Notes under the pieces: model-generated | The model's input: only the letters and a program-made list of their open reading frames with translations | Databases searched by the model: none | What the model was told of the DNA's origin: nothing | Shown: piece after piece, positions 24,192 through 36,580 of the stretch | How positions within the stretch are numbered: position 1 is the stretch's first letter | How the letters are laid out: each line of letters begins with the position of its first letter | Position numbers and translations under genes: made by a program | Virus record (IMG/VR): IMGVR_UViG_3300006100_000019 | Location: 1 to 48,461 of that record | Strand: one strand, 5' to 3' | From: a virus | Length of the DNA: 48,461 nt

Positions 24192-24761
24192 ATGGCCGGA
24201 TTACCACATTGGAACAATTCAGCAGCGGCTGTAAACTATTGGGAACCTTTATTCCTAAACCAGTTTGAGGTAGTTATCACCCCGCCTGCAGTAATTACTC
24301 AAAACGTAAACCTCTTAGTTGAACACGTAATGACTGTCACAGGTCTACCTGAATTAACACCAACTGGAGTAATTGAACAGACTTATAAATTTGCTAGACG
24401 TTCTTATGCTGCAGCAGTTCCAACGACTACTGTCGCTGATCTTGATATTAAGTTCTCAGTGAACCTAAATAACAATAACGAGATGTATATCTACAACATA
24501 CTTAGAGCATGGGCAGATCTTGCATACGATCCGCTTACTGGTAAGCAAGGATTGAAGAAGGACTATATTGGAGAGATCTATGTTGCAATACACAATAAAG
24601 CGCAAGACATTTATCGCGAATTTAGATTTAAGCCAGTAATTCCAAATGGTGAACTAACTAAAATGGCTCTAAACTATACATCGCCTGACATATACGAGGT
24701 TACTATGAAGTTTAGAGCAGACGCATGGAAAGAAGCAAGAGTCGGTCAAATAACTGTATAA
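24192..24761 (+). CDS. 19: Tail tube protein, T4 gp19-like
   Basis: At 189 residues (T4 gp19: 163), the pattern is FLNQFEVVITPP (first strand), the central VPTTTVADLDIKFSVNLNNNNEMYIYNILRAWADLAYDPLTGKQG, and then GEIYVAIHNKAQDIYREFRFKPVIPNG with ALNYTSPDIYEVTMKFRADAW. This is the tube-protein fold of contractile tails (gp19, Hcp-like), which stacks as hexamers into the inner tail tube. The A-rich leader cactaaaATGGC is like that of the capsid gene. The sheath partner is encoded at 45727. Confidence 0.88.
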   Translation: MAGLPHWNNSAAAVNYWEPLFLNQFEVVITPPAVITQNVNLLVEHVMTVTGLPELTPTGVIEQTYKFARRSYAAAVPTTTVADLDIKFSVNLNNNNEMYIYNILRAWADLAYDPLTGKQGLKKDYIGEIYVAIHNKAQDIYREFRFKPVIPNGELTKMALNYTSPDIYEVTMKFRADAWKEARVGQITV

Positions 24762-24783
24762 GTTTTAAAAAAGCAAGAAGAAA

Positions 24784-25455
24784 ATGGAAATGTTTAACGT
24801 ACACCGTCGAGACGTAATGGATTTCGATAATTATATGGATCTTAAGAAAGAGAGTTTCGGTGGACCGAAATCTGCAATCGCTTATCGTGATGCAAAGGGA
24901 AATAAAGTAAACTCAGATCCTAAGTTGAAAGAATTTCAAAGAACTGTAAAAAGAGACGCTCTCTTTTCTCATCCAGTATACGATCCAACCTATAAAGCAA
25001 TGACTCACGATCTTGTTTACAAACAGGACAAGAAAAAGCCATTTAGCTACAATGAACCAAGCTTAACTGGAATTCCAGTGGTAGATATTACTGAGAGCTA
25101 CTCAGCTGCCACATTTGAACAGTTTATGCATGATATGGATGCGAGAGAAGAAGAGTCTGACGAAAGAGACGAAATGGAGCACAAAATGCCAAAAATGCAG
25201 GATGAGCCTGAATACGAAGATGAAGATCGCGAAATGGATCACGACCTGGACATAGAAGATTTTCGCGACGACGAAGATGAATTAGATCAGGAAGACATGG
25301 ACGATATGGAAGATCGTGAATACGACCGTCACCCTAAACACGAAGAGGAAGAAGATGACTTTGAAAGGGAGCCAGAATCAGAAGATGTTGCTCAAATCGA
25401 AAGAATGCTGAAGAAATTTGAGGAGCCTGAATACGAAGAAGACGAAGACTATTAA
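24784..25455 (+). CDS. Acidic-tailed hypothetical virion-region protein
   Basis: The 223-residue product has two halves. Residues 1-110 are mixed and basic (RRDVMDFDNYMDLKKESFGGPKSAIAYRD). Residues about 118-223 are almost entirely Asp/Glu with Met, Arg and Tyr (EEEEDDFEREPESED), with strong negative charge and no predicted fold. Such tails occur in scaffold or DNA-mimic proteins and in chaperones for basic proteins. No family is recognised. It ends the late unit at a bidirectional terminator. Confidence 0.75.
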   Translation: MEMFNVHRRDVMDFDNYMDLKKESFGGPKSAIAYRDAKGNKVNSDPKLKEFQRTVKRDALFSHPVYDPTYKAMTHDLVYKQDKKKPFSYNEPSLTGIPVVDITESYSAATFEQFMHDMDAREEESDERDEMEHKMPKMQDEPEYEDEDREMDHDLDIEDFRDDEDELDQEDMDDMEDREYDRHPKHEEEEDDFEREPESEDVAQIERMLKKFEEPEYEEDEDY

Positions 25456-25459
25456 TAAG

Positions 25460-25487
25460 AAAAGCTGAGAGTGATCTCAGCTTTTTT
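25460..25487. terminator. Bidirectional terminator between convergent genes
   Basis: The stem aaagctgaga / tctcagcttt with loop gtga is followed by T residues on the plus strand and matched by A residues on the other side. The stop codon of the minus-strand gene (25477-25479) lies inside the hairpin. Confidence 0.88.
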
Positions 25488-25893
25488 CTTTTATGGGGAT
25501 ACTTAATACTCTATCAATAGTCCTTAGAGGATCGTCCTCCGAGTCCTTAGAGACGACGATATTATAGTTGAATATTAATCCAGTATACTCACTTTCAATA
25601 AACGACACGGTGTTTAAGACAGATGACTGGGACAGGTTTGAATTTAGATAAATTACTCGCTTGTACTTTCTATTTTTGATGGTTATTGCCTTGTCCAATA
25701 GCTTCTTTATCTCATAGTTTAAGAGAAATGACTGGACTTTGTTTGGCACAATAAATTTAGTCTTGAATTTTTCCTTTATTATTTTATTGACATTAAGGAC
25801 ATAGTCGTCCTTGCTCTTTTTATTAAAAACAGAGATAAAGTTTTTGTATTCCCTTACAAAGAGAATCGTTACATGGTGGTCTTCGGCTATCAT
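25477..25893 (-). CDS. Hypothetical protein
   Basis: This 138-residue, lysine- and isoleucine-rich protein alternates helix and strand (ITIKNRKYKRVIYLNSNLSQSSVLNTVSFIESEYTGLIFNYNIVVS). No known motif is present. It is AT-rich compared with the deaminase gene beside it, which suggests later acquisition. It overlaps that gene by 4 nt, and its stop is inside the shared terminator hairpin. Confidence 0.65.
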   Translation of the reverse strand: MIAEDHHVTILFVREYKNFISVFNKKSKDDYVLNVNKIIKEKFKTKFIVPNKVQSFLLNYEIKKLLDKAITIKNRKYKRVIYLNSNLSQSSVLNTVSFIESEYTGLIFNYNIVVSKDSEDDPLRTIDRVLSIPIKEKS

Positions 25894-26312
25894 ATTGGTA
25901 ATTTTATTGTCTCTATTCCAGCTTCAGATAAGATGCGCAACCCTTGATTGTCTCGGTACTCCTCTGCATAGACGACTGCCTTGATCCCAGCCTGGATGAT
26001 GAGCTTAGAGCAATCTTTACAAGGAGACATGGTCACATAAAGAGTTGAACCCTCTATGCTTTGCGTCGATTTAGCAACCTTAAGTATCGCATTGGCTTCA
26101 GCGTGAAGCACATACCAATAGGTATTACCATCGGCGTCCTCGCACTCATTATTGAATCCGCGAGGAGTTCCGTTAAATCCGTCAGAAATAATCACGCCAC
26201 CCTTTACGATCAGAGCTCCAACCTTCTTACGATTACAGCAAGAGAGAGTTGACCAGGTCGAGGCCATCTTAAGGTAGGCTATGTGGTATTTTAATTCTTT
26301 ATTTAGAGACAT
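25890..26312 (-). CDS. cd: Deoxycytidylate (dCMP) deaminase
   Basis: The zinc-dependent cytidine/dCMP deaminase motifs are complete: VLHAEANAI with His70 and catalytic Glu72, and MSPCKDCSKLI with Cys98 and Cys101. DGFNGTPRGFNNE (44-56) is the substrate-side loop. At 140 residues it is shorter than T4 Cd (193) but similar to many bacterial enzymes. It converts dCMP to dUMP. It shares a transcription unit with the ThyA-family gene at 26496, so pyrimidine deoxynucleotide flow is handled together. Its start overlaps the membrane protein gene by 14 nt. Confidence 0.95.
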   Translation of the reverse strand: MSLNKELKYHIAYLKMASTWSTLSCCNRKKVGALIVKGGVIISDGFNGTPRGFNNECEDADGNTYWYVLHAEANAILKVAKSTQSIEGSTLYVTMSPCKDCSKLIIQAGIKAVVYAEEYRDNQGLRILSEAGIETIKLPI

Positions 26313-26499
26313 CAGAAGAGGGCTTTATGGGATTAGGTAATGCAAAAGAAAGGATAATCACGATCGCTATCCACTGCGGATAGGATAGTTTTACGTGAAT
26401 TGTATCTGCTAGAAAGATTGAATATAGTATGCAGCATGCTCCTGAACAGATGAGCCATTCAATGATTATTTTTAAGAATAAGTTGATTGCTTTTTTCAT
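26299..26499 (-). CDS. Small two-helix membrane protein
   Basis: The 66-residue product has two hydrophobic helices, NLFLKIIIEWLICSGACCIL (about 6-25) and WIAIVIILSFALP (about 43-55), joined by a short polar loop. The N-terminus is basic (MKK), which favours an N-in topology. No family is recognised. It is overlapped on both sides by nucleotide-metabolism genes (14 nt and 4 nt). It might be membrane-acting, for example superinfection exclusion or lysis control, but nothing proves this. Confidence 0.62.
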   Translation of the reverse strand: MKKAINLFLKIIIEWLICSGACCILYSIFLADTIHVKLSYPQWIAIVIILSFALPNPIKPSSDVSK

Positions 26500-27395
26500 A
26501 TTTTATTTATGTTTCTATAGATCCAGCTAAAAAGAGGATCCTCTAGTAGTTTTGGATCGGGATTGGCAAAATCGCTAAAGAAAGAAATCAATTCTGGAGT
26601 TGGTTCACCGACTGGATTAATAAGATCGGCGCCTACCGGAGGAATGGTTTCAGACTTCCATTCAAGAGAATCAATCATCGCATTTACTGCATCAAAATGG
26701 TGCTCATAAACGTGGAAAGAGTTTGCGATATGGGTATAGGTACCAAGATCAAGATCTGGGTAATACTTACGTAAGTGAGAAAGAGCCTGGCTTTGCAAGA
26801 TAGCAAAGAAAGCAATATCAGTAGGCAAGCCCCAAATGACATCGTTGCTACGCATTGAGATGGTAAAGTTGAGCTTATTATCCCTGATTTGGAAGTTGCC
26901 ATACATCGTGCAAACAAAATCCTTATTGAAGTGATATTGATGTCTCGGAAGATTGAAATGCATCACAGCTTGACGAGAATCCCGGTCTTTTACTAGAGCA
27001 GAGATTGCCCATTCGTATTGGGTGATGCCATGCTCATTAAGATTAGAGAAAAGCAGCTTACCGTATGAAGAGTTTACTGTTCCGTCTGGATTCTTTATTG
27101 TGTCCCAAAATTTTGCGTATTTTGTGATAAATTCTGCGTCATTACGACCCATAAAGTACCACATGAGCTCAGCTGCAATGTATTTCTTTTGAGACGATCG
27201 AGTTGGTGTAGTAAATAAACAAGACAGAGGCTCTTCAATTATAAGAACGGTATTTGCATTTTCTTTTATTGAAAGATCCCTAGGTTTAGTCTCAAACTCA
27301 GGATATCGAATTAAGTCAACTAGACTTGCACGAAAGGCTCTGGAAAAATTATCGCGTTGGTAAACTCTCATAACACTGTTTTTAGTTTTATACAT
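26496..27395 (-). CDS. thyA: Thymidylate synthase/dCMP hydroxymethylase family enzyme (Asp-type)
   Basis: The fold is ThyA-like: KDRDSRQAVMHF (phosphate-binding Arg), DFVCTMYGNFQIRD with the nucleophile Cys162, MRSNDVIWGLPTDIAFF (181-197) and NSFHVYEHHF. Thymidylate synthases have Asn exactly 31 residues after the Cys (E. coli C146/N177), which selects dUMP. Here that residue is Asp193. In T4 dCMP hydroxymethylase (gp42) the same position is Asp and confers dCMP specificity. The segment around Cys162 (FVCT, QIRD, MRSNDV) also looks more like gp42 than like bacterial ThyA. A dCMP substrate is therefore likely. The outer start is 27395, but ATGTATAA there resembles a promoter and the ATG at 27371 has the expected spacing. 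Confidence 0.88.
   Translation of the reverse strand: MYKTKNSVMRVYQRDNFSRAFRASLVDLIRYPEFETKPRDLSIKENANTVLIIEEPLSCLFTTPTRSSQKKYIAAELMWYFMGRNDAEFITKYAKFWDTIKNPDGTVNSSYGKLLFSNLNEHGITQYEWAISALVKDRDSRQAVMHFNLPRHQYHFNKDFVCTMYGNFQIRDNKLNFTISMRSNDVIWGLPTDIAFFAILQSQALSHLRKYYPDLDLGTYTHIANSFHVYEHHFDAVNAMIDSLEWKSETIPPVGADLINPVGEPTPELISFFSDFANPDPKLLEDPLFSWIYRNINKI
27388..27395 (-). promoter_or_regulatory. Putative early promoter -10 (ATGTATAA)
   Basis: ATGTATAA on the minus strand lies 16 nt before the ATG at 27371. This matches the 17-nt and 18-nt spacings at 15571 and 45631. If it is real, the ThyA-family gene starts at 27371. Confidence 0.4.
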
Positions 27396-27418
27396 AGGAT
27401 GGGATAAAAGTTTTCTCG

Positions 27419-27429
27419 AAATAAATATT
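27419..27429 (+). promoter_or_regulatory. Late-type promoter element (AATAAATATT)
   Basis: aATAAATATT lies only 5 nt before the ATG of the collagen-like fibre gene, so the transcript would be nearly leaderless. The core matches the other late-type elements, with one change. Confidence 0.4.
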
Positions 27430-27434
27430 AATAG

Positions 27435-31001
<3,567 letters not shown>

Positions 31002-31003
31002 TA

Positions 31004-31237
31004 GTGAAAGTTCATTTTATTAATCCATTTCAGTTTGGAGATTTTAGAGAATGGGATTGTCTTATCCTCGATGATACAGATGCAATCGTATATCGGGTCG
31101 GTATGCAATTTAGATCAACTGATCCGGATTCAATAATAGAAGAAGCTGGAACAAATATATTTAACGCTCAGGGATATGATTCATCACTCACTATTGATTC
31201 AATAACAATAGACAAACCCGAAGATTGGGACAATTAA
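31004..31237 (+). CDS. Small hypothetical protein between fibre genes
   Basis: This 77-residue protein starts with GTG, 2 nt after the fibre stop codon, so it is co-translated. It is acidic and beta-type (VHFINPFQFGDFREWDCLILDDTDAIVYRVG, SIIEEAGTNIFNAQGYDSSLTIDSITID). It has no signal peptide or membrane segment. Its place between two fibre genes suggests a fibre assembly chaperone or connector, but no family is recognised. Confidence 0.65.
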   Translation: MKVHFINPFQFGDFREWDCLILDDTDAIVYRVGMQFRSTDPDSIIEEAGTNIFNAQGYDSSLTIDSITIDKPEDWDN

Positions 31238-31248
31238 CTTAAATAAAG

Positions 31249-33834
31249 ATGGCGATATACAAATCAATACAATCCGGTAACTTTACTTCTTCTTCGACTT
31301 GGGGAACTCTTGTGAATTATGTGGCAACTGGTCCGAGTCTTGTTGGTGTATCCACCTCTGTTGTTGCAAGCAGTACGGTTACAGGCCTAAGCAATACGAT
31401 AAATGGAATTATGGTGCACTTGGGTTATCGAGTCGCTTCACCGACGGGTACAATAACCTGTCAACTTTACAATTCAACAACCTCGACTATAATTCAAACG
31501 GTGACAATAAACGCAAGTGACCTACCTGCAGATTCTGCAGTCGGCACTGTAAATGGAGGCTGGGTGCATTTTAAGTTTGGATCAAATACTACCCTTAATG
31601 CGGCTCAAGCATATAGCGTAAGATTAGTTGCAAGTGTAGCCAATCAGGCATATTTCTATAATGCAAGTGGTACTGACTGGAATAGAGCATTTGTGAGCAC
31701 GACTGGAAGTGTTCCTACGACTGGTGATTCCATTCATATTGGTGGAGATTATTCAAGTGCAGGAGTGAATAACAGCTACACGGTGACAATGAACAATACT
31801 ACCGGTACTCTATTGCTTGGATCAGACGGCTCGGGAATTTACGGGATATCGCCAGGGTCGAATGGCATTACAATATCTTCAAAGGGTACTCTTGCATACG
31901 GAACCGCAACTTCAACAAATTACTTTTTAGGTACTACTGCAAACATCACAGTATATTGCGGCGGTACTTTACAAATGGGCAGTTCAGGGGCAGCAATACC
32001 CGCTTCATCGACAGCGGCTTTGCTTATCTCAAGTTCAACTGCTGGACAGTACGGCTTGTGTGTTGCAGGTAACCTAACTACATATGGAGCAACTAAAACA
32101 GTAAAGGCAAAATTAGCTGCGGACATATCAGTAGGTGCGACTTCCGCAACAACCGATGTGAGCACCGGCTGGTTAAGCGGTGATGTGATAGCGATCGCTG
32201 GAACAACTCGAACCGTTGCAGATGGTGAACAATTAACCCTTTCAGGAAATGCATCGGGCACAACTATAAGTTTTACAGGGTCGACTCTTGCTGCACATGG
32301 AGGAAATTCAACAACCCTGATTCAAGCTGATATTATTAACCTTACTAGAAACGTAAACATATATGGTGCAAGCGCAACACTTGTTTCGTATATCACAACA
32401 CCAGGTCAATCACCAACGGGTATTAATAACCCAAGCATATCAACATATTACACCGGATTCTACAACCTAGGAACAGCATCGGCAGTTAAACCAATTATGG
32501 CTATAAGTAATCCAACAGCCAATGCTGATGTGAGATATTGTTCTTTTTACGGAACAAGTGTTGCAAACGCATATGGTGTTTATATTTATGCTGCCAATAA
32601 TAGTACTATTAACTTCAACTATAATGTTTGTTACAACGTACTTACTTGGGTTAATACTGGTTTTAGTACCATCTATAATTCAACCACGCTTGATAATAAT
32701 GTTGGTATTAAGACTACAATAGCAATGAACTCACCAAATATTACCTTTACAAACAATACAATTGCAAATGGTACTGGTATTGGTATAACGATAGGTTCTC
32801 AAACGGGTACAGTCGGTTATGGTACGTTTAATAACATATTAGCATATGGGAATAGTAATGTTGGTGTTTCTTTATCAACCTCATTTGGAACCGCGTCAAA
32901 TATAACAGCTTGGAGAAATAACGGTGCTGGTTTATATTTAACAGCTGTTCAAGCTATTGAAAATCAACTTATGATCCTAAGTGGAGGTACATTATTTGGT
33001 AATGGGTATGGTGTACAATCGGCGGGTCTAAACAATACAGTTTTAATTCAAAACTTTAATATTTATGGAGGTTCTACACTTGTACAGGGTGGTGGTTTTT
33101 TCCAACAAGGTGGTGCTAGTGACTATATAACATTTTATAATTCCACTCTTGGGCCTAACCATTCTATTTCTGATTTATATTTTGCATCAAGTCCATTCGG
33201 TAACATCAGCTTTATAAACTGTACATTTAGTTCAACAACAAAAATAACTACTGGTAACTTAACTAGAAGCCCTAGTGGATTAGGTGTGAGTTCAATAAAC
33301 GAAAACGGTGTTGCGGGTAGTATGTTTGCTTACAGTCAATATGGAACGTCAAGACTTGACACAACAATATATAATACTTCAAGCCCTTCTCTTAGACAAA
33401 CACCAACAACTGCAAACGTTAAGTTTGGTCACGCAAGCGTAAAGATAAACGTTGCAGCAGGAGCGACGCCTTCAGTATCTGTGACTGTGCGAAAATCTGT
33501 AGTTGGAGACGGAACTGCGTATAACGGAAATGCACCAAGGCTTATGCTTCGACCTAATATCCAAGCGGGAGTAACCAGCTTTACTGTGCTGGCAACATCA
33601 GCAGGTTCTGCGGGTTCTTGGGAAACGCTTACTGCAACTCTTCCAGCGCCTAGCGTAAATGCTGTATATGAGCTCTATGTTGATTGTGATGGAACTACCG
33701 GCTGGATCAATATTGATGACTGGAGCACAACATATTATGCTGAAACTCAAGGACTTAGTTATTGGAAAGATGCACAGCCATATGTCGCATTATCAGCAAC
33801 AAGACCTCAAATATCCTCGTTCTTTGTAGGATAA
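31249..33834 (+). CDS. Tail fibre/spike protein with beta-helix-like region
   Basis: The 861-residue protein is rich in Ser, Thr, Asn and Gly. Residues 1-150 form a beta-sandwich-like start (ITCQLYNSTTSTIIQTVTIN, YSVRLVASVANQAYFYN). From about 165 to 660 there are short repeated strands ending in Asn or Gly (NSYTVTMNNTTGTLLLG, NITFTNNTIANGTGIGITIG). These resemble the parallel beta-helix of phage spikes and adhesins. The C-terminal 150 residues (VSVTVRKSVVGDGTAYNGNAPRLM...YELYVDCDGTTGWINIDDW) look like a carbohydrate-binding beta-sandwich. No depolymerase catalytic set was identified. Its last 28 nt overlap the convergent glycosyltransferase gene. Confidence 0.82.
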   Translation: MAIYKSIQSGNFTSSSTWGTLVNYVATGPSLVGVSTSVVASSTVTGLSNTINGIMVHLGYRVASPTGTITCQLYNSTTSTIIQTVTINASDLPADSAVGTVNGGWVHFKFGSNTTLNAAQAYSVRLVASVANQAYFYNASGTDWNRAFVSTTGSVPTTGDSIHIGGDYSSAGVNNSYTVTMNNTTGTLLLGSDGSGIYGISPGSNGITISSKGTLAYGTATSTNYFLGTTANITVYCGGTLQMGSSGAAIPASSTAALLISSSTAGQYGLCVAGNLTTYGATKTVKAKLAADISVGATSATTDVSTGWLSGDVIAIAGTTRTVADGEQLTLSGNASGTTISFTGSTLAAHGGNSTTLIQADIINLTRNVNIYGASATLVSYITTPGQSPTGINNPSISTYYTGFYNLGTASAVKPIMAISNPTANADVRYCSFYGTSVANAYGVYIYAANNSTINFNYNVCYNVLTWVNTGFSTIYNSTTLDNNVGIKTTIAMNSPNITFTNNTIANGTGIGITIGSQTGTVGYGTFNNILAYGNSNVGVSLSTSFGTASNITAWRNNGAGLYLTAVQAIENQLMILSGGTLFGNGYGVQSAGLNNTVLIQNFNIYGGSTLVQGGGFFQQGGASDYITFYNSTLGPNHSISDLYFASSPFGNISFINCTFSSTTKITTGNLTRSPSGLGVSSINENGVAGSMFAYSQYGTSRLDTTIYNTSSPSLRQTPTTANVKFGHASVKINVAAGATPSVSVTVRKSVVGDGTAYNGNAPRLMLRPNIQAGVTSFTVLATSAGSAGSWETLTATLPAPSVNAVYELYVDCDGTTGWINIDDWSTTYYAETQGLSYWKDAQPYVALSATRPQISSFFVG

Positions 33835-34907
33835 CCTAGAGCTGACACAATTATGCGTCGATTATCGTTAAGTCGAGCCCGGTGTTGACTGTAATATTTT
33901 GAATTGAGTCGTAATGCATCGACTAGGTAAAAGGCCTCTTCGTATTCCTTTATCCAATATGCAGCGATTGCAAGCTCGTCTTTTACCCTTGGTCCATAGC
34001 ACTCAGTGTGAATAAAAAGTCGATCTAAGGGGATCCTTGTAGAATTACATATCTTCAATAATGAGTATGCCTGTTGCCACATGTGTAATCCCTTGAAATA
34101 CATCGCAAGCTCAAAGATGGGTTCTATTCGAGTGGGACGTTGCATCCATGCAGAAAACATGGAAGACTCAATCACTCTACTGTGCTTTTCTAATTGAATA
34201 GCACACATTCCAAGTTTAAATTGAGAGTACCAGAGTTCCTCGTCCCACTGGCTCACTGCGATACACTTATGATATTCAGTTTCGGCCGATACATAATCAC
34301 GGGTGTCATAGTAAGACTGCGCTAGATAAAATCGATTTCTAGCATTTAGTGGATCCTTTTCTAGAGATTCAGTAAGAAGAGAAATGTCTCTTGTAAATTT
34401 ATCAGACTTGGATCCACCGTCTCCGTGATCAAGAATAAATGCTTCAGGAAGAGTTGCGGTGCGAGTCTCCCTATAGTCAATATCAAAATACTCGTGTGTC
34501 GCACCGATTGACTTCCAATCAGCCGCAGAATTTAGGATTCGTATGTTTTGATAGGACATGGAAGTAGATCTCTGTTCAATTAAGTAGCCGTCAATCATTA
34601 AGCTTAGTGAGCTCTTTATGTCCTTTGCCTTGAGTTCCATATCAGCATCGATCGTTAGTACCCAATCTGCCATGCCTCGAGCGAGCTCAAAGGCTTCAGT
34701 TCGGTTGGCTCCAAAATTTATCCACGGTCGACGATACACTTTTCCTGGGATCCCAGAAAGCTTGGATTCAATTATTGCGATGGTGTCATCAGAACTTCCG
34801 GTGTCAATAATGCACCAGGTGTCAATGTGAGGGATGACTGAATCTAGAGCACGAGCAATCACTCGACTCTCGTTCTTCACTATCATGTTTAGGCAAACAG
34901 TATTCAT
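33807..34907 (-). CDS. GT2-family glycosyltransferase with C-terminal TPR-like helices
   Basis: CLNMIVKNESRVIARALDSVIPHIDTWCIIDTGSSDDTIAII (5-46) is the donor-binding start of GT2 family enzymes, and ADWVLTIDADMEL (about 80-92) carries the DxD metal site. Residues about 175-350 are alpha-helical pairs in TPR style (NARNRFYLAQSYYDTRDYVSAETEYHKCIAVS). This arrangement is common in glycosyltransferases that act on proteins or glycans. It is the last gene of the replication operon, overlaps the gp46 gene by 4 nt, and faces the fibre/spike gene. Decoration of a fibre is a guess from that position. Confidence 0.88.
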   Translation of the reverse strand: MNTVCLNMIVKNESRVIARALDSVIPHIDTWCIIDTGSSDDTIAIIESKLSGIPGKVYRRPWINFGANRTEAFELARGMADWVLTIDADMELKAKDIKSSLSLMIDGYLIEQRSTSMSYQNIRILNSAADWKSIGATHEYFDIDYRETRTATLPEAFILDHGDGGSKSDKFTRDISLLTESLEKDPLNARNRFYLAQSYYDTRDYVSAETEYHKCIAVSQWDEELWYSQFKLGMCAIQLEKHSRVIESSMFSAWMQRPTRIEPIFELAMYFKGLHMWQQAYSLLKICNSTRIPLDRLFIHTECYGPRVKDELAIAAYWIKEYEEAFYLVDALRLNSKYYSQHRARLNDNRRIIVSALGYPTKNEDI

Positions 34908-36580
34908 TTCTTACCAGTAGTTGAAATAGACATTTCAGAAAAGTGATTGATCATCTTTACTGAAATCTTTGAGTTAAAAAATTCTTCAGGCAAGGCCTCG
35001 TGAGATACTACAAATATGGTCATAGTGTATTTGTCTGCATATTCCCTAAGTATCTCAATTGCCTTATAGACGTTCTTCTTATCTAGCGAACTAAATATCT
35101 CATCTAGGAACATTACGTTCATCTGGCTGTGCTTCATTTTAATCAGTTCGATAAATGCAAGCAGAACGATGAGGTTCATCTTTTTTCTTTGACCAGTAGA
35201 GAGACTTTCCGGTGAGATCTCCATTCCTAAGTATGAGATTATTGGATTGAAATCTCCGTCAAACTCAAAGGAAAACTTAAACTCAAGTCTCTCTGAAATG
35301 TCACGAATTCGGCCGTTTAGAGTCGGGACTATCTTATCTATTAGGGTCTTTTTAATTCCTGAGTCAGATAGAAGAGAATCGAGTGTGCTGAACAGGTCAT
35401 AGCTTCGTTCCTTTTCCTGAATCTTAACCTGATCGGCTTTAAGATCCTCTTGAATGGAATCGATAATCTTTTGAATTGACTCAGTCTCGTCTGTGCCAAT
35501 CACTTCAATCGTCTTCTTTAATTCAGAGTCGAGTTGCTTGAGTTCAGCGTCAATTCTGTAGTAATCAGACTTTGTTGAATTTTGCGAATCGGTGACCTCT
35601 TCAAGCGATCGAGTTAGTGTCGTAAAAGATTCCCTAAGGGCTGGGATCATTTCATCAAACACCTTTTTCTTGCTCTCAATCGCCTCTTTTGTCTTGATTG
35701 AAGAAGCGCTAGTGAGATCGTTGAGACAGTGAGGGCAGCGATTACTTTGATATAGAGAAAGCTTCTCACCAAGGTCAGAGATTGTCGCTTTGGTCTTACT
35801 AATCTCGTCCCTTACTGAGTTTAATTTTAGTTGGATATTGGTTATCTGAGGTTTAAACTCTGAGTATTTCGTCTTAATCGACTCGATCTCGGCTTTCTTA
35901 GTTTCAATGATTGCAGCAAGCCCGTCAGATTTGGTCTCCTTTGCCCTTTCGATCTTTTGACGTAACTGATCTAGTTGTGCAAGAGATGAAGTGAGAGTTG
36001 ACTCGTTCTTTAAGATCTGGGCATTTATTATGTCAAGGTCCTTCTTGTTCTGCTTAAGATCCTCTTTTACGACTGCTCGCATGTCACTTAAAATATCGAT
36101 ACCGAATATTCGATCGACTATCTTACGTTTATCCGATTGGCTTAGGGTCACAAAAGACTTAAAGTCATCGAACGAAAGACTTATCGTGTTACAAAAAACT
36201 GGAAAAGGTATTTTGGCAAGCTCGTCCTCAATAAACTCATCTACTTTACGTTTATCCGGCAGGTTGAATCGGGCTCCATTTATCTTGATGTCACTAAAGT
36301 TAGGATCAATTCCTCTATCGAGCTCAACCAGTTCTCCAGAATTGGTCACAAACTTTACGTTTGTGTAGGCATTGCGATTGATCCAGTTGGGAATGTCCTT
36401 TATTTTACGAATAGCGGATCGACCGTAGATCGAGACAGTAAGAGCCTCCTTTATTGATGACTTGCCCTCCCCGTTCTCGCCCTCAACTAGGATGAGATTC
36501 GGCTCTTCTCCAAACTTAAAGGTCTGAAGCATGTTGCCATATGATAGTATGTTTTTGTAAGAAAATTCAAGTAGCTTCAT
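34904..36580 (-). CDS. 46: Recombination endonuclease subunit gp46 (Rad50/SbcC-like)
   Basis: This is an ABC-type ATPase split by a coiled coil. Walker A GENGEGKS is at 34-41, and long heptad-rich helices at about 170-280 and 300-400 flank the zinc hook CPHC (282-285). The signature LSTGQRKKM starts at 460 and Walker B VMFLDEIFSSLD at 489-500. The 558 residues match T4 gp46 (560). With gp47 it makes the nuclease that resects DNA ends for recombination-dependent replication. Its start abuts the gp47 stop. Confidence 0.96.
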   Translation of the reverse strand: MKLLEFSYKNILSYGNMLQTFKFGEEPNLILVEGENGEGKSSIKEALTVSIYGRSAIRKIKDIPNWINRNAYTNVKFVTNSGELVELDRGIDPNFSDIKINGARFNLPDKRKVDEFIEDELAKIPFPVFCNTISLSFDDFKSFVTLSQSDKRKIVDRIFGIDILSDMRAVVKEDLKQNKKDLDIINAQILKNESTLTSSLAQLDQLRQKIERAKETKSDGLAAIIETKKAEIESIKTKYSEFKPQITNIQLKLNSVRDEISKTKATISDLGEKLSLYQSNRCPHCLNDLTSASSIKTKEAIESKKKVFDEMIPALRESFTTLTRSLEEVTDSQNSTKSDYYRIDAELKQLDSELKKTIEVIGTDETESIQKIIDSIQEDLKADQVKIQEKERSYDLFSTLDSLLSDSGIKKTLIDKIVPTLNGRIRDISERLEFKFSFEFDGDFNPIISYLGMEISPESLSTGQRKKMNLIVLLAFIELIKMKHSQMNVMFLDEIFSSLDKKNVYKAIEILREYADKYTMTIFVVSHEALPEEFFNSKISVKMINHFSEMSISTTGKK

